A stretch of DNA of 64,000 nt from an uncultured Lachnospiraceae bacterium (GTDB lineage: Bacteria; Bacillota; Clostridia; Lachnospirales; Lachnospiraceae): the NCBI GenBank assembly GCA_946491665.1, contig CAMLYL010000001.1, forward strand, positions 1 to 64,000, in the 5' to 3' direction. A program made the position numbers and the translations under genes. The notes beneath the pieces were generated by a model. That model was not told the origin of the DNA, made no database searches, and saw only the letters and a program-made list of their open reading frames with translations. This document shows positions 42,928 to 51,536 of the stretch, piece after piece (within the stretch, counting starts at the first letter, position 1; each line of letters opens with the position of its first letter).

Positions 42928-43957
42928 TTTCTCCCCCCTGCCTTTCTTTTTCTTTAATCAGCCTCAATACTTTTTCGGGTGTTGCAGGAAGATCTACAAC
43001 CCAGATTCCTACTGCGTCATGAATTGCATTAATAATCGCAGGAGCTCCTGAGTTTGCACAAATCTCTCCGGCAGCCTTAGCTCCATATGGTCCCTCCGGT
43101 TCAATATTATCAACAAAATCTGCGACAATTTCCGGTGCATCAATCGCAGTCGGAACCGGATAATTTGACATATCATTTGGCTTGAATCTCGTAGAAAAAT
43201 CCTTACTGACTCCATCAACACTTGTCATATAAGGATATACATCTTCTCCAAGTGCCCATCCATATGCCTGCAGCGCACCACCTTCGTTTTGTCCGATCAC
43301 TGCAGATGGATTCAATGCTTTCCCACAGTCGACCGCCGCATACATTTTCTTTACATCTACCACTCCGGTCTCTGTATCGACTTCAACTTCTGCCACCGTT
43401 GAATGATAATAATAAGTATCTGCAGGAATTCCCTGTCCATTCTCATCTACCGGAACATTAAACGGATAAAATTCCCCTATTCCGATTGGAAGCTTACGAA
43501 GACCAAACTGTGCAATGCCTGCGCAGGCAGCCAGAGGCAGTCGTTTGTTCGGATCATATTTATCAACAGCGAATCCATCAGCAATATACAGTCTGTCAGG
43601 TTTTGTTTTTAATTGAAAGGCTGCAGCCTCAAACAAAACATCTCTTACCATTTCACACGCCTTTAAAACAGCTCTTCCACCCGTAAATGTTACTCGTGAA
43701 CTTAATGTTCCAAAATCATAAGGCGTAGCAGATGAATCTCCTGAAACGATACTTACACGCTCTACAGGTATTGTAAAAAATTCAGCCACCATCATACACA
43801 AAATCGTATCAGATCCCTGTCCAATTTCCGTTGCTCCTGTCTGAATATTTACGCTTCCATCTTCACGCATCTGTACATGGGCAGAACACGGATTCGGAGC
43901 ATTCATAACTGTCAGTGAATACATACAACTGGCTATCCCCCGTCCATATTTTTTCAT
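42920..43957 (-). CDS. Molybdenum hydroxylase, second Mo subunit half (NdhM-like)
   Basis: The 345-residue protein corresponds to the C-terminal half of a xanthine-dehydrogenase Mo subunit. It starts with GRGIASCMYSL, has GATEIGQGSDT and ends with the catalytic-Glu region AKAAGEICANSGAPA. In this operon it comes before the N-terminal half, so the gene order is swapped relative to the protein order. Joined, the two parts give about 780 residues, the normal size. ATG 43957 follows GGAGG three nucleotides after the FAD subunit gene. Confidence 0.88.
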   Translation of the reverse strand: MKKYGRGIASCMYSLTVMNAPNPCSAHVQMREDGSVNIQTGATEIGQGSDTILCMMVAEFFTIPVERVSIVSGDSSATPYDFGTLSSRVTFTGGRAVLKACEMVRDVLFEAAAFQLKTKPDRLYIADGFAVDKYDPNKRLPLAACAGIAQFGLRKLPIGIGEFYPFNVPVDENGQGIPADTYYYHSTVAEVEVDTETGVVDVKKMYAAVDCGKALNPSAVIGQNEGGALQAYGWALGEDVYPYMTSVDGVSKDFSTRFKPNDMSNYPVPTAIDAPEIVADFVDNIEPEGPYGAKAAGEICANSGAPAIINAIHDAVGIWVVDLPATPEKVLRLIKEKERQGGENV

Positions 43958-43960
43958 TCC

Positions 43961-44839
43961 CTATACCTCCCTCTCTGCAGCCCGAATAGCGTCACATACA
44001 GCTCTAACTGCAAGTACCTGCACAATCTCTTTTCGATACCACTCTGTTGCTCTCATATCCGTAATCGGTTCAACATCATTCAATGTCATTCCAGCATATC
44101 CTTTTACCACCGTTTCCGTTGCATCGCATCCTTCTAATGCATGTTCAAATGTCCGAAGCCTTTTTATTGTAGGTGCACACGCCCCTGCTGCCACTCTAAC
44201 AGACTCAATCTTTTTTTGATCCTCAGAAAGTTTTACACTGGCGGCAATATTAACAATAGAAATGGTCATAGCTTTTCTTTTTCCCATTTTCTGAAAACTG
44301 CTGTTTTCCTTGTTTTGTTTTTTCTTAACAATAAACCTTCGAATAAACTCTGTATCCTTCAAACATGTTTTCTTAACAAAAATTCCAATGTCTTCAACTT
44401 TCATCATTCTTACGCCATCCGCACCAACAATCTCTGCCTCCGCATTCAGAGCAATCAGAGCCGCCGCCATATCAGCTGAAGGAGATGCTGTCCCGACATT
44501 CCCTCCCAGGGTTGCACGATTACGCACCTGCGGACTGGCTGATTCCTGCGCTGCCATTGCCAGTGCCCGCGCATATTCCTTTACAACTGATGACTTTGCA
44601 ATTTCTGCCGCAGTTACCAGACTGCCAATCTGAATACTATCTCCTGTAATACGGATCCCCTGCAACTGAGGTATATCCTCGATGCCCACAAATACAGTCT
44701 CTTCCGGATAATTATACTGATTTACCTGAACCATAAGATCCGTACCGCCAGCAAGAATAACTGCATGTCCGATATTTTCTTTCAAATACTGAATCGCCTG
44801 TTCTTCAGTTTCCGCATGATAAAAAGTTCCCTTGCCCAT
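43961..44839 (-). CDS. Molybdenum hydroxylase, FAD subunit (NdhF-like)
   Basis: The 292-residue protein has the CO-dehydrogenase/xanthine-dehydrogenase FAD fold: VILAGGTDLMVQ, RNRATLGGNVGTASPSAD, and a C-terminal CODH-FAD domain. ATG 44839 follows GAGGAGG; the track start at 44878 is not supported. It would pass electrons from the Mo center to NAD(P)+ or another acceptor. Upstream is the LysR remnant. Confidence 0.9.
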   Translation of the reverse strand: MGKGTFYHAETEEQAIQYLKENIGHAVILAGGTDLMVQVNQYNYPEETVFVGIEDIPQLQGIRITGDSIQIGSLVTAAEIAKSSVVKEYARALAMAAQESASPQVRNRATLGGNVGTASPSADMAAALIALNAEAEIVGADGVRMMKVEDIGIFVKKTCLKDTEFIRRFIVKKKQNKENSSFQKMGKRKAMTISIVNIAASVKLSEDQKKIESVRVAAGACAPTIKRLRTFEHALEGCDATETVVKGYAGMTLNDVEPITDMRATEWYRKEIVQVLAVRAVCDAIRAAEREV

Positions 44840-44905
44840 ACATGTTCCTCCTCGTGCCGGGAAAAACTCTTCCCCCATATCGCATTTCTACTTAAATTCA
44901 TCCTT

Positions 44906-45163
44906 TTATAAAGTTTTCGCATATCTCATCACCAGACTCCAGCTAGCAAGCATTTTTTCTAATGTCTCTGATAACAACTGTCCCTGCGCTGTCAGTCTGA
45001 CACCTTTAGTATTACGATTAAACAAAACTAAATCCAACTCTTCCTCCAGGGAGGAAATCTGACGACTGACATTCGACTGGGAAACATATAAATGTTTTGC
45101 CGCTTTAGAAAAATTCAAACATTTCGCCGCCTCTAAAAAACATTGAATTTGCAAATCATTCAT
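44906..45163 (-). pseudogene. Truncated LysR gene (HTH domain only)
   Basis: The 85-residue ORF matches residues 1-85 of the LysR at 16.3 kb almost throughout (AKCLNFSKAAKHLYVSQSNVSRQIS) but stops after the linker helix (YAKTL). No effector domain follows in the 67 nt before the next gene. It has a good ribosome site (AAGGGG), so a free HTH peptide might still be made and could interfere with the full-length relative. It lies inside an operon of enzyme genes, so a deletion relic is likely. Confidence 0.8.
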
Positions 45164-45186
45164 ACATTGTCCCCTTTTCTTAATAT

Positions 45187-46203
45187 TTACCCTGCCTCAA
45201 TTAATATAGTCATGGTTCCTCCACAAACCATACCTTCTGAAGCAGCAACTTCATTGGTCAAATCAGCCTCTTTAACTCTGTAACCACCTTGTTTCATCAC
45301 CATCAACGCTGCATCAATCATTTCTTTCTCCAAGCATCCTCCACCTATAGATCCAAAAATAGACCCGTCCTCATAAACAATCATCTTGGCCCCAGACTTT
45401 CTTGGCGCAGATCCATTCGTTTCAATCACGGTAACAATCGCTTTCTTTTCTGTCGGCATCTGCGCCAACTTTTCAATTACCTCCATTTCAATATCTGAAT
45501 TCATTCTTTTTTCTTCACACTCTGCTTTAGTCCTTTTTACATGAATAATTTCAGCTATAATTGAAATCGCAATTTCTTCCGGCGTAACCGCACCAATATT
45601 CAGACCAATTGGTGTATAAATGTTCTCCAGCCATCTTTCTGGCACTCCGCTTTGCTTTAACAGCTTTTTCAAATCTTCCACACGCCTTCTTGATCCGATC
45701 AATCCAATGTATTTTGCATTTTTTTCTGCCGATAACTTCTGCAGGCATTCCCGATCACATTTGTGCCCTCTTGTCACAACTGCAACATAATCTCTTTCAG
45801 ATATCTCCAGCTTTGGAATTGCATATTCAAAGTTATCACAAATCACTTCCGACGCTTGCGGGAAACGATCACCACTGGCAAATGCAGGTCTGTCATCTAC
45901 AACAATAACTCGAAAACCAACTTTCGCAGCAAAATCTGCCAATGCCAATGAAATATGTCCTCCTCCAAGAATAATCAATCTTTCTGTCTTTCCAAATGGC
46001 TCCGCTACAATCAGTTTTCCTTTTTCTCTGTTTACAACAGGTTCCCCTTTTCTATAAGCTTCCGAAACAATACCGGGCTGATCTGCAAACAAATCCGCCT
46101 GCACAAACAGCTTTTTCTGAATTTCAGAGTTCAGGCATGTTACCATTACCACTTTTTCTCTGATTTTCAATCCATCCATCAGACTTTTATAAATATTATC
46201 CAT
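45187..46203 (-). CDS. XdhC/CoxI-family maturation factor
   Basis: The 338-residue protein has a Rossmann domain (ILGGGHISLALADFAAKVGF, VVDDRPAFA) in the first two thirds and the XdhC/CoxI domain (VTVIETNGSAPRKSGAKM, GSIGGGCLE) in the last third. This is the reverse of the classical XdhC order. XdhC proteins bind and help sulfurate Moco for xanthine-dehydrogenase-type enzymes, here the four-subunit hydroxylase downstream. The start ATG 46203 has only a loose GGAAAG site. Confidence 0.87.
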   Translation of the reverse strand: MDNIYKSLMDGLKIREKVVMVTCLNSEIQKKLFVQADLFADQPGIVSEAYRKGEPVVNREKGKLIVAEPFGKTERLIILGGGHISLALADFAAKVGFRVIVVDDRPAFASGDRFPQASEVICDNFEYAIPKLEISERDYVAVVTRGHKCDRECLQKLSAEKNAKYIGLIGSRRRVEDLKKLLKQSGVPERWLENIYTPIGLNIGAVTPEEIAISIIAEIIHVKRTKAECEEKRMNSDIEMEVIEKLAQMPTEKKAIVTVIETNGSAPRKSGAKMIVYEDGSIFGSIGGGCLEKEMIDAALMVMKQGGYRVKEADLTNEVAASEGMVCGGTMTILIEAG

Positions 46204-46231
46204 CTTGATTCTTTCCGAAGATTCCTCCCAC

Positions 46232-48361
46232 TTATTCCACTTTTTGTATACTGCAAAGCAGAGCTCTTAATTGATAAGTTCCCATAGCCGGATCCAGCGG
46301 TTCTCCCATACTGGTCAGAACATTACAATTTGACCTCATACAGCTTTCATATACATTATCCATCTCTGGATACCACCACCCATACTCCGTATTAATCACT
46401 CTCGGATCTATACCATCTGTTATTTTTGCTTTCTGAATTATGTTGCCCCGAAGTGTAGAAATTTTTACCCAGTCGCCTGACTTAATACTATATTTTTCAG
46501 CAGTATTTGGATGTAATTCCACAATAGGGTCTGGATGGCTTTTTCTCAGAAAGGGAACCTGCCTGTGTTCTGAACAAAAAAAATTAATAGTTCTTCCTCC
46601 AGTCGTCAATACATATGGAAATTCCTTTGTCAGTTGCGGTGTACTATAGGGACTTTCTGGCGGTTCCTCATAATATGGCAGCGGGTCATACCCATTTTTT
46701 TCCATAATTGTCGAAAAAAGCTCACATTTACCAGTAGGAGTATGAAATTTCCCACGTTTTTTATACTTCTCATATTCTATTGGAACCTGGATATAATTCA
46801 ATCGTTTCAACTTCTCAAATGACAGACCTTTCCACTGAGGAAATTTTTCCCCAGTCGCAGCCAGCTGCCGATCATATATCTCCTCCGGCCGCTTTGCCCC
46901 ATAATCCAATCCCATAAAATTGCACAGTTCACAAAATACTTCTTCATCTGATTTACATTCACCAATCCTCACAATTTCCTTCTGAGCAATAATCGTATGG
47001 GATGAAAGATCCGGTGGGGAATATACCTCATTCAGTTCCATCCAGCTGGCAGCAGGAAGTACCAAATCAGACAACATGGCAGATGGGGTCATAAACAAAT
47101 CCATGCAACTGATAAAATCCAGATTTGTCATTGCTTTATATGTTTTGAGTGATTCTCCATTACTAATCAAACCATTATTTCCAAACATAAGCAATGTCTT
47201 CACCGGATATGGTTTTCCTGTAATCATTGCTTCATAAGCCACTGCAACAGATGCAGACGGAAATGGCATATGCGGGCCGCAGGCAATTTTAAATCGATCA
47301 GCTCCCAGACGTTTTTTCTCCATTTCTTCCGAGAGAAAGTGCCTATTATGACTCGGATTGGGCATTATTCCCATTCCCTCCAGCCATCCTCCGGGAACAT
47401 CATAATTCCCGGTAATAGCCATCAAAATAGAGATTGCATGCACAGTCTGCATCGTATTCGGCGTATGTTCAATCGCACACCCCCACTCGATTGCAGAAGG
47501 CTTATTTTTTGCGAATTTTCTCGCAGCCAGAAGTATCTGCTCTTTCGGAATCCAGGTAATTTCAGACACACTCTCTAAGGTGTATTCAGATACTCTTTTT
47601 TTCAGGTCTTCGAATCCATAACACCAGTTGCTGACAAATTCATGATCGTATAAATCCTCCTGTATGATAATATGAATCATTCCCAATGCAAGCGCATCAT
47701 CTGTTCCCGGTCTGATCCTGAGCCATAACTCAGATTTTTTTGCAAGATTCGTTTGTCTTGGATCAATTGTAATCAGTTTAGTACCTTCCTTGATCACATC
47801 ATTCAAAAGGAATTGATTTTCTCCTCCGGCATTTGTAACATCATGGTTATGCCCCCATACCAAAATATACTTTGGATGAACGCTTCCATAATAATCAACC
47901 ACACAATAAGAACCAAATCTCATCATACACGCCTGCACTCTCGGGAAAAAACACATCGCGAATCCCGGTTCCAGCCAATTGGGAGATCCCAACGTATAGG
48001 TAAATCTCGGAACATGCTGAAAATGATGTCTTCCTGTTCCCTGGGCTACTATAATAGATTCCGGCCCATATTTTTCTTTTGTACGATTTATATTTTTAGC
48101 CAGGATTTCATACGCCTGTTGCCATGTAATTCTTTCCCATTTACCTTCTCCTCTTTTCCCTATTCGTTTCATAGGATATTTCAATCGATCCGGATGGTAA
48201 AGAATCTCCAGACTTTTCATCCCTTTTATACACATTCTGCCTTTACTTAGTGGATGATCCGGATCCGGCCTTATCTCCGTTATCTTCCCATCCTCTAACG
48301 TGCAAATTGCACCGCAACCGCCATGGCATGCCCGACATGTTGTTTTTATGTGCTGCTTCAC
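46232..48361 (-). CDS. Stand-alone molybdopterin enzyme of the DMSO reductase family (acetylene-hydratase/transferase-like)
   Basis: The 709-residue protein has an N-terminal [4Fe-4S] motif (CRACHGGCGAIC, then C in GRMCIKG), NWLEPGFAMCFFPR with a Cys as likely Mo/W ligand, and a C-terminal dinucleotide-binding domain. There is no signal peptide. GTG 48361 behind AAGGGGG is preferred over the TTG track start. Unlike the other two MGD enzymes here it has no ferredoxin partner gene, as in acetylene hydratase, so a non-redox reaction (hydration, hydroxyl transfer) is possible. It lies in the operon with a PhlG-like hydrolase; the substrate is unknown. Confidence 0.82.
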   Translation of the reverse strand: MKQHIKTTCRACHGGCGAICTLEDGKITEIRPDPDHPLSKGRMCIKGMKSLEILYHPDRLKYPMKRIGKRGEGKWERITWQQAYEILAKNINRTKEKYGPESIIVAQGTGRHHFQHVPRFTYTLGSPNWLEPGFAMCFFPRVQACMMRFGSYCVVDYYGSVHPKYILVWGHNHDVTNAGGENQFLLNDVIKEGTKLITIDPRQTNLAKKSELWLRIRPGTDDALALGMIHIIIQEDLYDHEFVSNWCYGFEDLKKRVSEYTLESVSEITWIPKEQILLAARKFAKNKPSAIEWGCAIEHTPNTMQTVHAISILMAITGNYDVPGGWLEGMGIMPNPSHNRHFLSEEMEKKRLGADRFKIACGPHMPFPSASVAVAYEAMITGKPYPVKTLLMFGNNGLISNGESLKTYKAMTNLDFISCMDLFMTPSAMLSDLVLPAASWMELNEVYSPPDLSSHTIIAQKEIVRIGECKSDEEVFCELCNFMGLDYGAKRPEEIYDRQLAATGEKFPQWKGLSFEKLKRLNYIQVPIEYEKYKKRGKFHTPTGKCELFSTIMEKNGYDPLPYYEEPPESPYSTPQLTKEFPYVLTTGGRTINFFCSEHRQVPFLRKSHPDPIVELHPNTAEKYSIKSGDWVKISTLRGNIIQKAKITDGIDPRVINTEYGWWYPEMDNVYESCMRSNCNVLTSMGEPLDPAMGTYQLRALLCSIQKVE

Positions 48362-48495
48362 TATTTTCCCCCTTCTCAACTTCCTGATGTGTTTATCATT
48401 TATTCTTTCTCTTACATTTGTCAGATCCTTTCTTATTCATGCAGGAAATATTCTGATCAGTTTGCCACCAATGTCAGAGGATAGGTATTTCAATA

Positions 48496-49050
48496 TTATT
48501 TGTATTCCATCCCCGGAGTACGTTTTGCCGCCGAAAGAACAAATAAGATAGTACACGGTTTATCAGAACGATTGGACCATGCATGAATCGTTCCCCGCTG
48601 GATTAAAATGTCACCTTTCTTCATCAGTTTTTCTCCACCGTCAATTACTGCGTAGACTTCTCCTTCCAAAACCACAGCATAATCCAGGGATGCCGTTCTA
48701 TGCATCATAGGAGGTTCAGGAGTAATACCATCCTCCTTCATCCCCAACTCACCATCAGGCGGAAACTGCATAATTCGAAATACGTTTCCGTTTGGATCCG
48801 GATTAATATTAAAAGGACAGTCTGTTGTATCCACATACTCACCATCATTATCCGCAGGACTCTCATTCTGTCTCCATATCTCAGCGGTAACAAAATTCTC
48901 ACAACCCCCGATCGCAAAACGATGCGGACAAATCTGATCCTCTACAAAAATTGCTGTACCATTTTCGTCATGTCCTGTTATGATTCTCCTGAAATTAACA
49001 GCATCTTTTGCCGGCTCTATTCCCGGCAGAGCTTTTCCCAAATCAGCCAT
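48496..49050 (-). CDS. Cupin-domain protein
   Basis: The 184-residue protein carries one cupin barrel in its C-terminal half (YAVVLEGEVYAVIDGGEKLMKKGDIL, RGTIHAWSN). Only some of the usual His/Glu metal ligands are evident. ATG 49050 follows AGGAGGAGAG, the track start is too long, and the start overlaps the preceding gene by 8 nt. Cupins of this type often accompany aromatic or dicarbonyl catabolic enzymes; the function here is unknown. Confidence 0.8.
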   Translation of the reverse strand: MADLGKALPGIEPAKDAVNFRRIITGHDENGTAIFVEDQICPHRFAIGGCENFVTAEIWRQNESPADNDGEYVDTTDCPFNINPDPNGNVFRIMQFPPDGELGMKEDGITPEPPMMHRTASLDYAVVLEGEVYAVIDGGEKLMKKGDILIQRGTIHAWSNRSDKPCTILFVLSAAKRTPGMEYK

Positions 49051-49648
49051 TTTTGCTCTCCTCCTGTCTGTATTCCGGCACCGGTTCATTAAACGCATTC
49101 AACACCGTGCCAACTAATTTAAACATTCCTACTGCCAATACAATTCCATTAAATCCTTCCTGCCCGAGAACTGCCACACAATGATCATATACCGCTCCCG
49201 GAATCGCCCCTACACCGTTTAGTGCCACAGCAAGGTCATATGCCGCAGACTCCTTTTCTTCAAGATCTACTGGTTTAATTCCTGCCATAATAGAAGAAAT
49301 CTGTTCATCAGTCAAACCAAAGCTTTTGCCAAGCATGGTGTGCGCATACATTCCATACTGCCCTTTTGCCGCAGTAACTGTAACAAGAACTGCGATCTCA
49401 TGAGCCTTTCCGCCATTCCGGGCAATATCTGCCGCTATGATATCGCGATTTAACGGAAGAAATTCCATTCCCAGATCCACTTCATGACAGAACAGATTAG
49501 ATGGGCCATTTAATTCCTTATTTTCTGTCAGCCATACATAAGGCATAGTCTGAAACGCCTTCATGTGAATGTCATAGAATTCTTTCTGCTTTGCTGTCAT
49601 TTCCTCTGGTTTAATGTAGGGTAGTCTGCATTCTGTGTTATAAATCAT
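49043..49648 (-). CDS. Carboxymuconolactone decarboxylase/AhpD-like protein
   Basis: The 201-residue helical protein resembles the carboxymuconolactone decarboxylase family (EIAVLVTVTAAKGQYGMYAHTMLGKSFGLTDEQI). The CxxC of AhpD peroxidases is missing, so a decarboxylase, hydrolase or isomerase-like role on a ring-derived intermediate is more likely than peroxidase activity. ATG 49648 follows AAGGAGG, 21 nt after the PhlG-like gene stop. Confidence 0.83.
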   Translation of the reverse strand: MIYNTECRLPYIKPEEMTAKQKEFYDIHMKAFQTMPYVWLTENKELNGPSNLFCHEVDLGMEFLPLNRDIIAADIARNGGKAHEIAVLVTVTAAKGQYGMYAHTMLGKSFGLTDEQISSIMAGIKPVDLEEKESAAYDLAVALNGVGAIPGAVYDHCVAVLGQEGFNGIVLAVGMFKLVGTVLNAFNEPVPEYRQEESKNG

Positions 49649-49669
49649 TTTGTCTTTTTCCTCCTTATA

Positions 49670-50485
49670 TTAAATCCAATGGTCTTTTTCCCGCTCATAT
49701 AACTCCGGCAAAATCTTAGATAAATTTGAAAATTCTTTTACGTTGTGATTCAATAAACATATCGGTCCAACAGACGGAATCCTCACCCCATCCGGAATAC
49801 TCTTTACAGCCTTGCCATCTATAATCTGCCATCCAAACCAGAATCTTGACCTAAGCTGTGAACCTCCCTGGACAGGTCTCAGGAAATGAGTCATAACCAC
49901 AGGAATATCTGGCATTTCTTCTCCGCCAAGAATTTTCACATTAGCACATACTAATGCATTACATGCATCTGTATCAATTTTCGACTCATCGTATCCCATA
50001 TCACGCGGGCGCATAAAATGAATGCGCAACAAATCTGTAGTCCCGGTTCCGATATCCTCCCATATATTATGAATACTTCCCCAATGCCTTTCCCGTATGG
50101 AAAGATTCGGATTTACGGCGCGCAGCGGATCATCCAGGTAAACATCATAATGATCTTCGCTATCCCAACAGGCATAACGAAGTCGGTCAATTGGATGCCA
50201 TGCAAACCACCAGTCAAACATTTCGCCTGTTACACCTGGGAAAAACGTCTTATTTGCGATAAGTGCCGTTCCGTCCTCCAGAGACCACCAGCCAAATTCG
50301 CAGGGCAGATCGCCATTTTTAAATAAATCATTCCGATCCTGAATACGAAGTGCCAACGCATTGTCCAATGGCTCTTTCGTAATACAGTCATACTTTTCCT
50401 GTTCACCACAGTATACATCTCTGGTATAAAAATCATAGTAGCTTTTTAATTTGTCTTCATTTCTTACAGGTACTTTTTTGCCCAT
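49670..50485 (-). CDS. PhlG/phloretin-hydrolase-like C-C hydrolase
   Basis: The 271-residue protein matches the DAPG hydrolase (PhlG) domain family, which includes phloretin hydrolase of Eubacterium ramulus. Visible landmarks are WWFAWHP, RYACWDSEDHYDV and a C-terminal HNVKE (HxxxE) pair expected to bind zinc. Known members cleave an acyl group from a phloroglucinol ring. Here it is first gene of an operon with AhpD-like, cupin and two molybdenum enzymes. ATG 50485 has a weak site; oddly a strong AGGAGGAGG lies 28 nt upstream with no start codon after it. Confidence 0.82.
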   Translation of the reverse strand: MGKKVPVRNEDKLKSYYDFYTRDVYCGEQEKYDCITKEPLDNALALRIQDRNDLFKNGDLPCEFGWWSLEDGTALIANKTFFPGVTGEMFDWWFAWHPIDRLRYACWDSEDHYDVYLDDPLRAVNPNLSIRERHWGSIHNIWEDIGTGTTDLLRIHFMRPRDMGYDESKIDTDACNALVCANVKILGGEEMPDIPVVMTHFLRPVQGGSQLRSRFWFGWQIIDGKAVKSIPDGVRIPSVGPICLLNHNVKEFSNLSKILPELYEREKDHWI

Positions 50486-50537
50486 ATTTCTTTTGCACTA
50501 TCTAAAAATAAATGCCTCCTCCTTTTTAAATATTTTC

Positions 50538-50555
50538 ATACTAACTAGTTTGTAT
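50538..50555. promoter_or_regulatory. 18-bp palindrome, putative TetR-type operator
   Basis: ATACTAACTAGTTTGTAT is palindromic except for one base pair and sits just downstream of the -10 box of the PhlG-like operon, a repressor position. The size and AACTAGTT core fit a TetR-family site. The only TetR in the window is at 39.6 kb. Confidence 0.5.
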
Positions 50556-50561
50556 ATATTC

Positions 50562-50590
50562 ATAATAAACACAACGTTTTTACTTGTCAA
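50562..50590 (-). promoter_or_regulatory. Promoter of the PhlG-like/molybdenum hydroxylase operon
   Basis: Minus strand: TTGACA (50585-50590), 17-bp spacer, TATTAT (50562-50567). It should drive the ten leftward genes down to about 40.5 kb. A possible internal start exists in the 134-nt gap before the stand-alone molybdoenzyme. Confidence 0.75.
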
Positions 50591-50814
50591 TATAAATAAA
50601 TATTTTTGGACAATTTGTTTTGTTTTTATTCATTTATAGTCTATAAACAAGTACTTCTTTGTAAAAAATATAGAATTTTCCACAACAAATTCAGGAAAGA
50701 GCAAATACATACAAACAAAAAAATCAGCCGAATGATACCAGCCGATTTCAAATAACATTTATTTATCCTTCATAATAAGAATTTTGATTTTACAATTATT
50801 AGTAAGCTCTTGTC

Positions 50815-51010
50815 AAAACTGCTCCAACAGCAGGCCAATTATCCCCTCTGCCAGTGCCTTCCTGTCTATTCCGTAAACTACAGAGCCTGACAATGTCCCA
50901 TCAGGGTGTGATCCATACGCATTATTCTCTCCCCGCCTCTCAATAAAAATCTGTCGCCAGCCGCTGCATCCAGAAAATTATCCGAAACGGGGAGGGACAG
51001 GCATTCCGGT
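50815..51010 (-). pseudogene. Possible decayed gene fragment, about 62 codons
   Basis: On the minus strand one frame is open without a good start and reads like the C-terminal end of a real protein (GGENNAYGSHPDGTLSG, then GIDRKALAEGIIGLLLEQF). I do not recognise the family. It lies in a gene-poor stretch between the operon promoter and dapA, next to another gene remnant. Confidence 0.35.
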
Positions 51011-51043
51011 CATTCAGATAAATACCCCTGTAATATTTTTCTG

Positions 51044-51210
51044 TCAGACAAAGAACCTGCGCTTATATTCTCTCTGCAGCTCCTCCCGGAATTCCGGCGC
51101 CGCGATGGCAATGAGCTGTTTTGCTCTGTCTCTCAGCGTATGCCCGTGAAGCTGAGCGATTCGTATCTTCGCGTACTCCGTCGCTGCCCGGATGGTACTA
51201 ATCCCAGTAT
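51044..51210 (-). pseudogene. C-terminal remnant of an acetyl-CoA hydrolase/transferase
   Basis: The last ~50 residues of the ORF 51044-51262 (ATEYAKIRIAQLHGHTLRDR, then AKQLIAIAAPEFREELQREY) match the conserved C-terminus of the acetyl-CoA hydrolase/CoA-transferase family (TEYG-A-L-GKTLRERA-ALI-IAHPDFREEL). Everything upstream of it is missing. The usual TEYGVA motif is altered to TEYAKI. It is a relic of a deleted gene. Confidence 0.7.
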
Positions 51211-51446
51211 TGAAATTTTGAAACCGTTTCCTGTCTGTTTTCCGCCAGAGTTTCCACTCCATTGCTGCATTTTTGCATTTTTGATTTCAGTATGCTGAAT
51301 CATACAGCTTTTTGCAATTCTTTTTTCCGATTCAAAGCCGGAAGATGAGATATTCAAGACCCGCTCACGGGTCTTGGCGCGGGATTCGGGGCAGCTGTAG
51401 CTGACATCTTCCTTACCGAATCCCTGCGCATCCCCGCAGAGCGTTT

Positions 51447-51536
51447 ATCAGATGGGGGATTGACTCCCGCCACTAATACTAATTGGTTATACTCACCGCC
51501 TGTAGAGGCGGGAGTCTTCCCGCATCTGATAAAAAA
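51447..51536 (+). repeat. Repeat copy 1 with internal inverted repeats
   Basis: The core 51486-51536 (starting GTTATACTCACCGCC, with hairpin CCGCC/GGCGG) recurs at 56604-56654 with two mismatches in 51 nt. In this copy the upstream sequence (TTTATCAGATG, GACTCCCGCC) is complementary to the core's end, so the whole unit can fold on itself. It resembles the end of an IS200/IS605-type or small non-autonomous element, but no transposase is present. Confidence 0.6.
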
